In this document: positions 1 to 8,030 of the stretch, in pieces
Numbering within the stretch: the stretch's first letter is position 1
Layout: the number at the start of each line of letters is the position of its first letter
DNA from: Defluviicoccus sp.
GTDB lineage: Bacteria; Pseudomonadota; Alphaproteobacteria; MPNO01
NCBI GenBank assembly: GCA_022826125.1
Contig: JAJDVM010000184.1
Location: 1 to 34,225 of the forward strand
Length of the DNA stretch: 34,225 nucleotides
Direction: 5' to 3'
Notes under the pieces: generated by a model
Told to the model about the DNA's origin: nothing
Seen by the model: the letters and a program-made list of their open reading frames with translations, nothing else
Database searches by the model: none
Position numbers and translations under genes: made by a program

Positions 1-191
1 ATTTCCGCACGCAGAGCCTGGTGGACACGATGCTGGAGGTGGGTGCCGACCGGATCATGTTCTCGGTCGACTGGCCGTTCGAGAACGTGGACTGCGCGGC
101 CGAGTGGTTCGACGACGTGACGATCTCGGAAGCCGACCGGACCAAGATCGGCCGCACCAACGCGATGAAGCTGTTCAAGATCGGGGGGTGA
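1..191 (+). CDS. Amidohydrolase family protein, 3' end (gamma-resorcylate decarboxylase-like)
   Basis: Only the last 62 codons are in the window, read from base 3 to the TGA at 189-191. The tail contains DRIMFSVDWPFEN, followed by a WFDD segment and ISEADRTKIGRTNAMKLFKI. This arrangement is characteristic of the C-terminus of amidohydrolase-2 TIM-barrel enzymes of the gamma-resorcylate / 2,3-dihydroxybenzoate decarboxylase group, where the Asp in the FS-D-(W/Y)-P-FE motif is a metal ligand. Such enzymes remove CO2 non-oxidatively from hydroxybenzoates, which fits the aromatic catabolic flavour of the window. The substrate cannot be set from the tail alone. The family call is firm; the exact activity is inference. 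Confidence 0.85.
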   Translation, partial: FRTQSLVDTMLEVGADRIMFSVDWPFENVDCAAEWFDDVTISEADRTKIGRTNAMKLFKIGG

Positions 192-195
192 GGCG

Positions 196-223
196 GCGGG
201 CCCTTCGATACGGCTCAGCCCGC
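196..223. terminator. Possible hairpin between convergent genes
   Basis: GCGGGC (196-201) pairs with GCCCGC (218-223) around a loop that contains CCTTCGATACGG, a core also found in the repeat elements at 26129 and 27718. It sits between the amidohydrolase stop and the minus-strand CoxL-like stop. No T-run follows, so a terminator role is a guess from position. Confidence 0.3.
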
Positions 224-2512
224 GCCCCGGATCGCGCGCCAGACCTGCTCCGGCGTGAGCGGCATTTCCAGATGCGCGACGCCGTACTCGCGCAGCGCGT
301 CGGTCGCCGCGCTCACCACCACTGCCGTCGCGGGCGTGGTTCCGGTCTCGCCAGCGCCCTTGACGCCGAGCGGGTTGCCCTCGGTCGGACGGTCGTTCAG
401 GCGGCCGAGGAACGAGGGCAGGTCGTCCGCCCGCGGCAGGCAGTAATCCATCAAAGAGCCCGAGAGCAGCTGGCCCGACTCGGCGTCGTAAACGGTCCGC
501 TCCATGAGCGCCTGACCGATCCCCTGGGCGATCCCGCCATGGACCTGGCCCTCGACGATCGTCGGATTGATGGCGCGGCCGACATCGTCGACCGTCGCGT
601 AGCGGACGACCGCAAGCTCCCCCGTCTCGGGGTCGATCTCGACTTCGCAGGCGGCCGCGCCGTTGGGGTGCGCGTGCAACCGGGTCGAAATCTCTTCGGT
701 CGCCGCCAGCGGCGCCTCGGCGGCGACCTCGAACAACCCGATCGACCGGTCGGTGCCGAGGACCGTGAAGCGGCCGTCCGCATAGCCGATATCGGCGGCC
801 GCGGCTTCCAGCAGACGGGCCGCCTCCTCGCGCCCCTGCTCGACGATCCGTTTGGCGGCGCGATAGAGGATCGTGCCGCCCAGACGCATCGACCGGTCGG
901 CATGGGAACCCGAGCCCGCGACCGCCCTGTCGGTGTCGCCGTAGACGATCTCGACCCGGTCGAAGGGGACTTCCAGCATCTCGGCCACGACCTGGGCGAA
1001 GCTGGTCTCGTGCCCCTGGCCCGAGGCCTGGGTGCCGATGACCGCCTCCACACTGCCGTCGGCACGTACGGAGACATCGGTGCGCTCATAGGGCGCGGCG
1101 CCGGGCGATTCAAGATAGGTGACGACGCCGATCCCGGCCCGCTTGCCGCGCGCCCGGGCGGCGGCGCGCCGGGCGGGAAACCCGTCCCAGTCGATCTCCC
1201 GCAGCACCGCGTCGAAGTTCTCGCCGAACGCACCGGAATCGTAGTCGAGGCCCAGCCCGGACCGGTAGGGCATGGCGTCCGCGGCGATCAGGTTGCGCCG
1301 GCGCAGTTCCGCCCGATCCGCGCCCGCCTCGTCGGCGGCGAGATCGATCAGACGCTCGACGGCCTGCGTCACCTCGGGGCGTCCCGCGCCGCGATAGACC
1401 GAGACGGGGATCGTATTGGCGAGCACGCCGCGCACCGTGACGTGCATGGCCGGTATGTCGTAGGGCGGCCCGGCCATCTTCAGCAGGTTGGAGAGGACGG
1501 CGAAGGAGATGGGATAGGCGCCGAGATTGCCCAGATAGTCGATCCGCGCCGCCGTTATGCGGTCATCGGCGTCGAGCGCGAGCGCGCCCTCGGTACGGAA
1601 ATCGCGCGCGTGGAAGTCGGAGAGGAACGTGTCGCTCCGGCTTCCCTGCCACTTGACCGGTCGGCCGCACCGCCGGGCCGCCCAGAGCAGGAGCGGATAC
1701 TCGTTGGCGCAGGGCGAGCGGACGCCGAACCCTCCGCCGACGTCGCCGGTGACGATCCTGACGCTGTCGGGCTCCACGCCGAGGGCCGCCGCGATCGAGT
1801 GCTTGAACCGGTGGACGCCCTGGCTCGGCGCATGCAGCGCGAAGCGCCCCGACTCCGGATCGTATTCGCCGAGAGCGGATTTCGGCTCCATCGGGCAGCC
1901 GTAGATCCGGTGGTTGTGGAAGGCGATCCGCACGACGCGGCTGGCCGCCGCGAACGCCGCTTCGGTCGCGGCCGCATCGCCCGCCTCGGCGCGAAGGCAG
2001 ATATTGTCCCCGTCCCAGACCCGGGGCGCGTCCGGTTCCGTCGCGGCACGCGCGTCCGTCACCGCGGGCAGGGGCTCGTACTCGATCCGGACCCGCTCCA
2101 GCGCGTCCGTCGCCGCGTCCCGGGTTTCCGCCACCGCCATGGCGACGATCTCGCCGACATGCCGGACCCGGTCCGTGGCGATGGGCAAGGGCTCGGGCAA
2201 CGGCGAAATCTGGTCGTCGGAAAGCCCCGGTCTGGACGGGTCCAGGTGATCCGCGGGAATGACGTAGTGGAGCAGGCCCGAGAGCCCGTCCGCCGCGTAG
2301 TCGCGACCGGTCAGCACGGCGAGGACACCCGCATCCGGGTCGGCGTCCGCGGCGTCCGTTTCCAGGATTCGGGCATGGGCGTGCGGCGAACGGAGAAACA
2401 CCGCGTATGCCTGGCCGGGCGCGTTGAAATCGTCGCTGAACCGGCCCCGGCCGGTAAGAAGCCTGCGATCCTCCTTGCGCGGCACCCGTTCGCCGATCAT
2501 CGGGCTTGCCAA
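215..2512 (-). CDS. Xanthine dehydrogenase family molybdopterin-binding subunit (CoxL-like)
   Basis: 765 aa, the usual length of a stand-alone molybdopterin large subunit. It opens with the IGERVPRKEDRRLLTGRGRF motif, has the PMEPK segment near residue 208, GDVGGGFG near 256, VYRGAGR near 372-378, and GVKGAGETGTTPA near the C-terminus, whose Glu (about 722) is the expected catalytic base. VYRGAGR resembles the AYRGAGR of form II CoxL-type enzymes, not the AYxCSFR of true CO dehydrogenase, so an aldehyde or N-heterocycle hydroxylase is more likely. The TTG start is preferred over the ATG at 2500 because GGAGG at 2518-2522 lies 5 nt before it. No FAD (CoxM) or 2Fe-2S (CoxS) partner is visible nearby, which is unusual. 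It follows the LLM gene by 40 nt, probably in one operon. Confidence 0.9.
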   Translation of the reverse strand: MASPMIGERVPRKEDRRLLTGRGRFSDDFNAPGQAYAVFLRSPHAHARILETDAADADPDAGVLAVLTGRDYAADGLSGLLHYVIPADHLDPSRPGLSDDQISPLPEPLPIATDRVRHVGEIVAMAVAETRDAATDALERVRIEYEPLPAVTDARAATEPDAPRVWDGDNICLRAEAGDAAATEAAFAAASRVVRIAFHNHRIYGCPMEPKSALGEYDPESGRFALHAPSQGVHRFKHSIAAALGVEPDSVRIVTGDVGGGFGVRSPCANEYPLLLWAARRCGRPVKWQGSRSDTFLSDFHARDFRTEGALALDADDRITAARIDYLGNLGAYPISFAVLSNLLKMAGPPYDIPAMHVTVRGVLANTIPVSVYRGAGRPEVTQAVERLIDLAADEAGADRAELRRRNLIAADAMPYRSGLGLDYDSGAFGENFDAVLREIDWDGFPARRAAARARGKRAGIGVVTYLESPGAAPYERTDVSVRADGSVEAVIGTQASGQGHETSFAQVVAEMLEVPFDRVEIVYGDTDRAVAGSGSHADRSMRLGGTILYRAAKRIVEQGREEAARLLEAAAADIGYADGRFTVLGTDRSIGLFEVAAEAPLAATEEISTRLHAHPNGAAACEVEIDPETGELAVVRYATVDDVGRAINPTIVEGQVHGGIAQGIGQALMERTVYDAESGQLLSGSLMDYCLPRADDLPSFLGRLNDRPTEGNPLGVKGAGETGTTPATAVVVSAATDALREYGVAHLEMPLTPEQVWRAIRGAG

Positions 2513-2552
2513 TCCGTCCTCCGCCGCGCGTCCTCGGAGGGACCGCCCCGGG

Positions 2553-3623
2553 TCAGGCCGCCTCCGCCGGCACGACGTCCCGGAGCTGCGGCGCCACCTC
2601 TTCCATGAACCGCCGCATCGAGCGTTCGCGGTGCGCGCGGGTCGCCCAGTCCTTGCCGGTAACGATCAGGAACGTGCCGAACCCGCCGCTCTCGTCGTGG
2701 AACCGCCTGATCTTTTCGGCCACCGAGTCGGGATCGCCCAGGAGGTAGAACTCCGCCTCGACGAGCGCCTCGATGCCGCGCTCGTCGTTGGGGACGCGGA
2801 GGTCGTAGAATTTCTCCAGCATCTTGAGGAAGCCGCGTTCCGCCTGGAAGCCGATCTCGTGGGTCACGGCGGGGCGCAGGTCCTCGATCGCCTGCTTCTC
2901 GCTGTCCGCGATATAGACGATGCGTGACGCGGTGACGTTGCGGCGGGGGTCGGCGATGCCGGCCGCCCGCGCCGCCGCCGCGTAGAGGTCGGCCTTGGGC
3001 TTGAGCCGGCCGGCTGATTCCAAGAAGGCGGAGATCAGCGTGTAGCCGCGCGCGCCGGCGATGCGGAGCATCGGCTCCGAATCGGTCGCCGTCGCCATCG
3101 GCATCTGCGGGCCCGCGAAGGGCTTGGGCAGCGCGATCACGCCCTTTCCCCGCCAGTGCTCGCCGTCCCAATCGAACGGCTCGTCGCTTGCCCAGCATTT
3201 CAGGATGAAATCGAGCGCCTCGTTGAGCCGGTCGTGGCGGTCCTCGAAGCTCAATCCGCGCTCCTCGGAGAACAGCGGCAGCGGAAAGCCCGAGCCGAAG
3301 CCGAAGATGTAGCGCCCGCCGGTCAGATGATCGGTCACGGCGGACTGGATCGCCACGTCGACCGGGTGGTGAAGATGGATCAGCTTGACCGCGGCGCCGA
3401 AGCGGATCCGGCTGGTGAGCCCGGCCGCCTTGCACATCATCAGGTCGGGCGCGGGGATCGTGTCGATGCGGTTGATATAGGGCCGCTCGCCGTGGTGCTC
3501 GCTGATATAGGCGTCGCGGAAGCCCAGCCTGTCGGCAAGGACGATCTCGTGGATGTCTTCCTCGTAGGTGCGCGCGGCGCTGGTGTGCGGCCGGATGCCG
3601 TTGGAAAAGATGCCGAATTCCAT
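2553..3623 (-). CDS. LLM class flavin-dependent oxidoreductase
   Basis: 356 aa, luciferase-like TIM barrel. It begins MEFGIFSNG and carries the family patterns DAYISEHHGERPY (about 38-50), RIRFGAAVKLIHLHHPVD (about 71-88), LTGGRYIFGFGSGF, and FYLLGDPDSVAEKIRRF near the C-terminus. Family members are FMNH2-dependent monooxygenases or F420-dependent enzymes; the substrate is unknown here. The ATG at 3621-3623 is chosen because the protein opens with the canonical FGIF strand; longer upstream readings run into the rhodanese gene. It starts 20 nt after the rhodanese stop and precedes the CoxL-like gene, suggesting a three-gene minus-strand operon of redox enzymes. Confidence 0.92.
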   Translation of the reverse strand: MEFGIFSNGIRPHTSAARTYEEDIHEIVLADRLGFRDAYISEHHGERPYINRIDTIPAPDLMMCKAAGLTSRIRFGAAVKLIHLHHPVDVAIQSAVTDHLTGGRYIFGFGSGFPLPLFSEERGLSFEDRHDRLNEALDFILKCWASDEPFDWDGEHWRGKGVIALPKPFAGPQMPMATATDSEPMLRIAGARGYTLISAFLESAGRLKPKADLYAAAARAAGIADPRRNVTASRIVYIADSEKQAIEDLRPAVTHEIGFQAERGFLKMLEKFYDLRVPNDERGIEALVEAEFYLLGDPDSVAEKIRRFHDESGGFGTFLIVTGKDWATRAHRERSMRRFMEEVAPQLRDVVPAEAA

Positions 3624-3643
3624 CCTGGCGTTTCCCGGCCGCC

Positions 3644-4045
3644 CTAGCCCTTCGGCGGATCGATGGGACCGCCCGCGTCGATCCACGCCTGGATGCCTCC
3701 CCCCAGATGGGCGACCGGCCCGAGCCCCATGTCGTCGGCGGTCTTGGCGGCCAGCGCCGACCGCCACGCGCCCGCGCAGTAGAAGACGAAGGTCCCGTCC
3801 TCGGCGAAGAAGGGCTTGTGATACGGGCTCTCGGGGTCGATCCAGAATTCGAGCATGCCGCGCGGAACGTGGCGCGCGCCCGCGATCCGTCCGGTCTTGG
3901 CGAGCTCGCGGATGTCGCGGAGATCGACGAACACGACATCGCCGCGCCGGTGCATTTCGAGCGCCTCGTCGATTTCGACCTTGCGGACCTGGGCGTCGGC
4001 CTCGGCGACCATCGCCATGACGGATTTGCGGATGTTCTGGGGCAT
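3644..4045 (-). CDS. Rhodanese-like domain protein
   Basis: 133 aa, a single rhodanese domain. Visible are the entry motif [20 protein letters not shown] (about 35-54), the HVPRG turn, and the active-site loop [15 protein letters not shown], where the Cys is the sulfur-carrying residue and R-S follow it. The end [13 protein letters not shown] is typical. The ATG at 4043-4045 is preferred; it has GGGAGA about 10 nt upstream and gives a normal single-domain length. It lacks a signal peptide, so it is cytoplasmic. It is the first gene of the minus-strand set leading to the LLM oxidoreductase and the molybdenum enzyme. A sulfur-transfer role for the molybdopterin enzyme is possible but only inferred from position. 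Confidence 0.93.
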   Translation of the reverse strand: MPQNIRKSVMAMVAEADAQVRKVEIDEALEMHRRGDVVFVDLRDIRELAKTGRIAGARHVPRGMLEFWIDPESPYHKPFFAEDGTFVFYCAGAWRSALAAKTADDMGLGPVAHLGGGIQAWIDAGGPIDPPKG

Positions 4046-4122
4046 CGTGAAGCGTCTCCCGGGCGGACGGATCCGGGCACACTGTGGTCGCGCGCCCCCG
4101 TCCTGTCCACCGGCCGCGCGCA

Positions 4123-4150
4123 TTGCCCGCGACCGACCCGATGGCATAGA
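4123..4150 (+). promoter_or_regulatory. Candidate promoter for the SDR gene at 4191
   Basis: TTGCCC (4123-4128) and CATAGA (4145-4150) are 16 nt apart and point at the SDR gene. The match is moderate, but the position between the divergent rhodanese and SDR genes supports it. Confidence 0.3.
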
Positions 4151-4167
4151 CAGGGATCGGTCCCTGT
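4150..4167. promoter_or_regulatory. Perfect 7-bp inverted repeat, possible operator
   Basis: ACAGGGA-TCGG-TCCCTGT is perfectly symmetric and lies 23 nt before the SDR start codon, overlapping the likely transcription start. It could be a repressor site or a 5'-UTR hairpin. No regulator gene is visible next to it. Confidence 0.4.
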
Positions 4168-4190
4168 GGAACAGGAAGAGGATCGGAACC

Positions 4191-4949
4191 ATGCCCCCGC
4201 CCGACAAGGTCGCGCTGGTCACCGGCGCGGGAACGGGAGTCGGACGCTCGGCCGCGCTGGCGCTGGCCCGGACCGGTCACGCGGTCGTTCTCGCCGGCCG
4301 GCGGAAGGCGCTGCTGGACGAAACCGCCGCGATGGCGGCACCGGACGGGCCGGCGATGCTGGCGGTAGGCTGCGACCTCGCGAAGCCGGACGATATCCGC
4401 GCCCTGTTCGCGCGGACGGAAGACGCGTTCGGACGGCTCGACCTCCTGTTCAACAACGCCGGCACGAGCCCGCCTGCCGCCCCCACGGAAGACCTGCCGC
4501 TCGCCGACTGGCAACGGGCGGTCGACGTCAACCTCACCGCCGCCTTCCTCTGCGCGCAGGAAGCCATCCGGATGATGAAGCGCCAGACCCCGAAAGGCGG
4601 GCGAATCGTCAACAACGGCTCGGTCGCGGCCCATGCGCCGAGGCCGAACACGGTTGCCTACACCGCGACGAAGCACGCGATCACCGGGCTCACCAGGAGC
4701 CTTGCGCTGGACGGGCGCGCGCACGACATCGCCTGCAGCCAGATCGACATCGGCAATGCCGAGACGCCGATGACGGAAAGGATGAAGGCCGGCATACCGC
4801 AACCGGACGGGCGGGTGACGGCCGAGCCGGTGTTCGACGTCGACCACGTGGGCGACGCGGTGGCCCGCATCGCCGCCATGCCGCTCGATGCGAACGTGCT
4901 GTTCATGACGATCATGGCGACGAAAATGCCGTTCGTCGGGCGGGGTTAG
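4191..4949 (+). CDS. Short-chain dehydrogenase/reductase (SDR)
   Basis: 252 aa, classical SDR length. TGAGTGVG (residues 12-19) is the dinucleotide-binding loop, FNNAG the structural NNAG motif, NNGSVAAH carries the catalytic Ser, and YTATK the Tyr-x3-Lys pair. The C-terminal half, with [13 protein letters not shown], resembles SDRs annotated as oxidoreductases of unknown substrate. An AGGAAGAGG purine stretch precedes the ATG, supporting this start over upstream in-frame codons. It is transcribed divergently from the rhodanese gene, and a perfect palindrome lies just upstream. Reaction: NAD(P)-dependent alcohol/ketone interconversion; the substrate cannot be read from sequence. Confidence 0.93.
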   Translation: MPPPDKVALVTGAGTGVGRSAALALARTGHAVVLAGRRKALLDETAAMAAPDGPAMLAVGCDLAKPDDIRALFARTEDAFGRLDLLFNNAGTSPPAAPTEDLPLADWQRAVDVNLTAAFLCAQEAIRMMKRQTPKGGRIVNNGSVAAHAPRPNTVAYTATKHAITGLTRSLALDGRAHDIACSQIDIGNAETPMTERMKAGIPQPDGRVTAEPVFDVDHVGDAVARIAAMPLDANVLFMTIMATKMPFVGRG

Positions 4950-4962
4950 AGCGCCCTAAGGG

Positions 4963-5418
4963 TTAAGTGCTCGCTTCAAACAGCGCCTTGCAGACTGGAC
5001 ATCGGATTTTGCCTGACATCCCTCTTGGCACTCGCAACCTTCCATCACAAGAGGTGCATACGAGTACAACCCTTTCGGAAGTCTGCGTTCCGGACGGCCC
5101 TTCATCTGCCGAATAGACATCTTCGAACAAAGTTGGAAATTCTTTGCTCCAGTTCTCTGCCATATAAGCTTTATAGGCTTGGCCTACCAACGCAAAGTCA
5201 TGATCATCGATGAAGGCAGCCGCAAATAGTTGGGCTTCGGGACTAGGGCTGCTGCGGAGTTGAGAAGCCTTCCTCTTCCCCTCGGACAGCATCTTCCCGA
5301 TGCTCTTCTTGTACGCGAGCAGAAACGCTGTCGCGTAACTTGGCTTCATTTGCCAATGTTCCGTTAGGTGAGCGAGCAGTTCAACGTACTCGTCGTCAAA
5401 CGAACTAAACCAACTCAA
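4963..5418 (-). CDS. Hypothetical protein with C-terminal zinc ribbon
   Basis: 151 aa with no recognised enzymatic domain. The N-terminal two thirds looks helical and is rich in Tyr, Lys and Phe. The C-terminus VLVCTSCDGRLRVPRG...IRCPVCKALF contains two CxxC pairs and resembles the MJ0042-type zinc ribbon seen at the ends of many regulatory or adaptor proteins. The start is TTG (5416-5418), supported by GAGGGA about 8 nt upstream; the first internal ATG would remove 22 residues. The gene and the surrounding 500 bp use AT-rich codons (TTT, AAA, CAA, TCT) unlike every neighbour, so it was probably acquired recently. Its function is unknown. Confidence 0.8.
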   Translation of the reverse strand: MSWFSSFDDEYVELLAHLTEHWQMKPSYATAFLLAYKKSIGKMLSEGKRKASQLRSSPSPEAQLFAAAFIDDHDFALVGQAYKAYMAENWSKEFPTLFEDVYSADEGPSGTQTSERVVLVCTSCDGRLRVPRGMSGKIRCPVCKALFEAST

Positions 5419-5462
5419 TATCGTTTTCCCTCACAGTATTCTGTCCTTAATTTGAGGCTTGC

Positions 5463-6218
5463 TCAGCAGGAATGCAGGGCGATGAAGTCGCGCGCTTCGG
5501 CGATCACCTCTTCGGTGATGAACATGTGGCCGCGGTCGGCGTAGCGGCGGAACCGGTAGGGCGCGCCGGCCGCTTCCAGCGCGTCGGTCATGCGAAGCAC
5601 CTGCTCGATGGGGATCGAGGGATCGTCGTCCGAATGGAGGATGAGCTGCGGCGCGTTGCCGGGTGCGACGTGGCGGATGGGCGATGCGTATTCGCGCGCG
5701 TCCGGAAAAGGCTCGCCGGGCGGCGCCCAGCCGGCGCCCCAGTCGAGGCTGACGATGTCGTAGGCGCCGGAGACGCAGACCGCCGCGCGGAAGGTCGAGG
5801 GGTATTCGTCCCACCCGCCGGTCGGGGGGAACCGCCCCTCGCCCAGCGTGGCCGCGAGCGACGCCAGGTGCCCGCCCGACGACATGCCGATCAGGTAAAT
5901 CCTGTCCCGGTCGAGACCGTAGCGCGCGGCATTGGCGTGGACCCAGCGGATCGCGCAGAGCACGTCCTGATAGGCCGCCGGCGCGGGCGAGCAGGTCACC
6001 AGCCGGTAGTCGATGCTCATCGCGAAGAAGCCGAACCCGGCCCATTGCCGTACGTCGATGGCGCCGGTATCGCGCCGGGTCCCGAAATACCAGCGCCCGC
6101 CATGGATGGAGAGCGCGACGGGCAGATTTTCGCCCTCTTCGGGGCGGGCGATGTCGGCCAGCAGCGACGCGCCGTGGACGTAGCCGTAGACGACGGTTTC
6201 CATCGCGCTCTCCGTCAT
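5463..6218 (-). CDS. Alpha/beta hydrolase (HSL/kynurenine-formamidase-like esterase)
   Basis: 251 aa. The oxyanion motif HGG (residues 39-41, SIHGGRWYFGT) and the nucleophile elbow GMSSGG (Ser113) are clear; ILHSDDDPSIP supplies the acid and DRGHMF the His. This matches the type IV esterase / kynurenine formamidase-like group acting on small esters or N-acyl compounds. No signal peptide. The ATG at 6216-6218 overlaps the upstream TGA as ATGA, so translation is coupled to the NHLP-like gene. It is the last gene of the proposed operon that begins with the TRAP transporter, and may hydrolyse a product made by the upstream flavoenzyme (inference). Confidence 0.9.
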   Translation of the reverse strand: MTESAMETVVYGYVHGASLLADIARPEEGENLPVALSIHGGRWYFGTRRDTGAIDVRQWAGFGFFAMSIDYRLVTCSPAPAAYQDVLCAIRWVHANAARYGLDRDRIYLIGMSSGGHLASLAATLGEGRFPPTGGWDEYPSTFRAAVCVSGAYDIVSLDWGAGWAPPGEPFPDAREYASPIRHVAPGNAPQLILHSDDDPSIPIEQVLRMTDALEAAGAPYRFRRYADRGHMFITEEVIAEARDFIALHSC

Positions 6219-6760
6219 CGGTCCGCGAGCCGGTCGAACCGCACCGGTCCCTCCATGCTGGCGTAACGGATAACGGGGGGAATCCAGCCGGCGGCGACGT
6301 CGTCGAGCAGATCGTCCGTCATCCCGTCGGCGTCCGGCGGCACGGGCAGGATCAGCCAGACCCGCGTAAGCGTGTTGCGCACCGCGGAGACCGTCATCCC
6401 GTCCGACACCCGGACTCCCCAACTCCGCAGATGCGCGGTCGGATCGGCCTCGAACCGCGCCTGGAACACGGGATCGCGCGAAATCCAGTCGAGCGGCGCG
6501 TAGCGCGGGTCGCGGTATGATTCGCCGAATGCCTTGATGTCGGCATATGCGGATGCGGTTTCCGCGTAGCGCGGCGACGGCAACACGACATGGGTGAGGA
6601 ATTCGGCATTTCGCACGGCCGATACCGCCTTGCCGGCCGGCACCGAAATGTCGAGTTCGACCAGCGCGGAGGCGGTGTCGGCAAATAGCCGGCCGGCGAA
6701 TGCCGAGTCCGACCATGCCTTCGCGACAATGCGCCCGACCGTCCGGTTTCGCCGCCGCAC
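6215..6760 (-). CDS. Tandem nitrile-hydratase-leader-like (NHLP/NHase-alpha-like) domain protein
   Basis: 181 aa with a GTG start 2 nt after the TGA of the upstream gene. Two related segments are visible. The first (about 9-64) runs GRIVAKAWSDSAFAGRLFAD, AL.ELDISVPAGKAVSAV.N and HVVLPSPR. The second (about 93-144) runs ISRDPVFQARFEADPTAHLR, GVRVSDGMTVSAVRNT and WLILPVPPD. Both match the pattern of the NHLP leader / nitrile hydratase alpha N-terminal fold, ending in a VVLP/LILP strand. After the second comes MTDDLLDDVAAGW, which looks like the leader-end motif of NHLP RiPP precursors (L-x-x-V-A-G-G), then a 23-residue basic and hydrophobic tail. There is no Cys, so no metal claw of nitrile hydratase. 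It may be a RiPP-like precursor or an accessory subunit of the flavoenzyme encoded just upstream. Function unproven. Confidence 0.75.
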   Translation of the reverse strand: MRRRNRTVGRIVAKAWSDSAFAGRLFADTASALVELDISVPAGKAVSAVRNAEFLTHVVLPSPRYAETASAYADIKAFGESYRDPRYAPLDWISRDPVFQARFEADPTAHLRSWGVRVSDGMTVSAVRNTLTRVWLILPVPPDADGMTDDLLDDVAAGWIPPVIRYASMEGPVRFDRLADR

Positions 6761-6762
6761 GG

Positions 6763-7965
6763 TCAGCCGCCGCCGAGGCCGAGCACGTTCCACTGCGCGT
6801 CTTCGCCGGCGGCCCCCATCAGCACCTTGCCGCAGGCCTGCGCGATCTCGTCGGCCAGCAGGATGTGCTGCGTGCCGCCGTGAATGTCGCGATAGCAGCG
6901 CTGGAGGTCGCTCCGCCGGAGCGAAACCCCGCGCGAGGCACGGTGGGCGAAGGTGGAAAGATCCGAAATCACGTCGTGGATGTGCCGCATCGCAAGGCGG
7001 ATCAGCGCGATCTGTTCGAGGCTTCCCTGGCCGTTGCGGGCGTAGGTCTCGGAGAGATCCTCCCAGGCCTGGTAGACCAGGGCGCGGGCGGCGCGGTACC
7101 TGGCTTCCGCATTGGCATAGGCGTGCTGGAAACCCGCGCCGTCCTGCATGCGGCCGAACGCGTCGACCCGCTGGCGCGCCAGCGCCGCGATCTCGTCGAG
7201 CGCGTGCCGTCCGACGCCGAGCGCCCAGCTCGTGTGCCCCCATGTGGTGGAGACGACGAGCCCGGCGCCGTATTGCGGTCCGCCGCGCATCTGGGTCGGG
7301 TTGTCGAACTTGTAACAGCACGCCGCGGGCACGAAGAGCTCGTCCCGTTTCAGCGTGTAGTCGAAGCTGCCGGTGCCCCTCAGCCCGTGCACGTCCCAGT
7401 TGCCGGTGAGCTCGATCGTGTCCTTCGGGTGGTGGCAGAGCACGATGTCGGGATGGCCGTGCTCGTCGGTTCGCATCTCGTCGCCGTCCATCAGGAAGCA
7501 GCCCGAATGCACCCAGTCGGCGTGCCAGATGCCGCTGGCATAGCCCCAGCTTCCCCAGATGACGTAGCCGCCGTCCGCCTCGCGCGCGTAGCCGCGCGGC
7601 ACCCCCTGCCCCGCCATGGTCGAGTTCCTGCCGCCCGGGTAGACGATCTCCACCCCCTCGTCCGGCAGGAAGGGGCCGGCGGACGCGCCCATCACGCCGT
7701 TGACCATCAGGCACCAGCCCGCCGACCCCTCGACACGCGAGACCAGCTCGACGATTTCCATGGCCTCGACGTAGGGAAGCTCCGCCCCGCCGGCATCCTT
7801 CGGAATCAGGAACGAGTAGAGCCCGGTCTCGCGCATGGCGTCGGCGACCCGGTCGGTCTGGCGATAGAGCGCCTCGGCTTCGTCGGCGTCGGCCTCGACG
7901 GTCGGCAACAGGTCGATTGCGGCCTGTCTGAGGTCTTCGAATGAACGTCCCGGTCCCGCGTCCAT
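6763..7965 (-). CDS. Acyl-CoA dehydrogenase-fold flavoenzyme (HsaA / group D monooxygenase-like)
   Basis: 400 aa. The N-terminal helical domain has LIPKDAGGAELPYVEAMEIV and EGSAGWCLMVNG, the middle beta domain GGYVIWGSWGYASGIWHADW, and the C-terminal domain LRRSDLQRCYRDIHGGTQHI, which is the pattern of two-component flavin-dependent hydroxylases (HsaA, HpaB-C2, IacA) on the acyl-CoA dehydrogenase fold. No acyl-CoA dehydrogenase-type YEGT catalytic motif is seen, which favours a hydroxylase using reduced flavin from a separate reductase; none is visible nearby. The ATG at 7963-7965 has GGGGGAG just upstream. It lies 65 nt after dctM and 2 nt before the NHLP-like gene, so it is probably part of the TRAP operon and acts on the imported compound. 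Confidence 0.88.
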   Translation of the reverse strand: MDAGPGRSFEDLRQAAIDLLPTVEADADEAEALYRQTDRVADAMRETGLYSFLIPKDAGGAELPYVEAMEIVELVSRVEGSAGWCLMVNGVMGASAGPFLPDEGVEIVYPGGRNSTMAGQGVPRGYAREADGGYVIWGSWGYASGIWHADWVHSGCFLMDGDEMRTDEHGHPDIVLCHHPKDTIELTGNWDVHGLRGTGSFDYTLKRDELFVPAACCYKFDNPTQMRGGPQYGAGLVVSTTWGHTSWALGVGRHALDEIAALARQRVDAFGRMQDGAGFQHAYANAEARYRAARALVYQAWEDLSETYARNGQGSLEQIALIRLAMRHIHDVISDLSTFAHRASRGVSLRRSDLQRCYRDIHGGTQHILLADEIAQACGKVLMGAAGEDAQWNVLGLGGG

Positions 7966-8030
7966 GGCTCCCCCGCCCTGTCAGGTGGGAAGACTGCACC
8001 CGGCCGCGTCGGGAGTCCAATGCCGCGGCG

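Noticed and set aside
104..2608. Long plus-strand ORF over the CoxL-like gene
   Set aside because: It is the opposite-strand shadow of a real gene in GC-rich DNA; the minus strand carries all family motifs.
2553..4847. Extension of the LLM gene upstream to 4847
   Set aside because: The added N-terminal residues overlap the rhodanese and SDR genes and have no family similarity; MEFGIF is the natural start.
6215..6760. Calling the NHLP-like protein a nitrile hydratase alpha subunit
   Set aside because: It lacks the V-C-x-L-C-S-C metal claw entirely and has no beta subunit partner.
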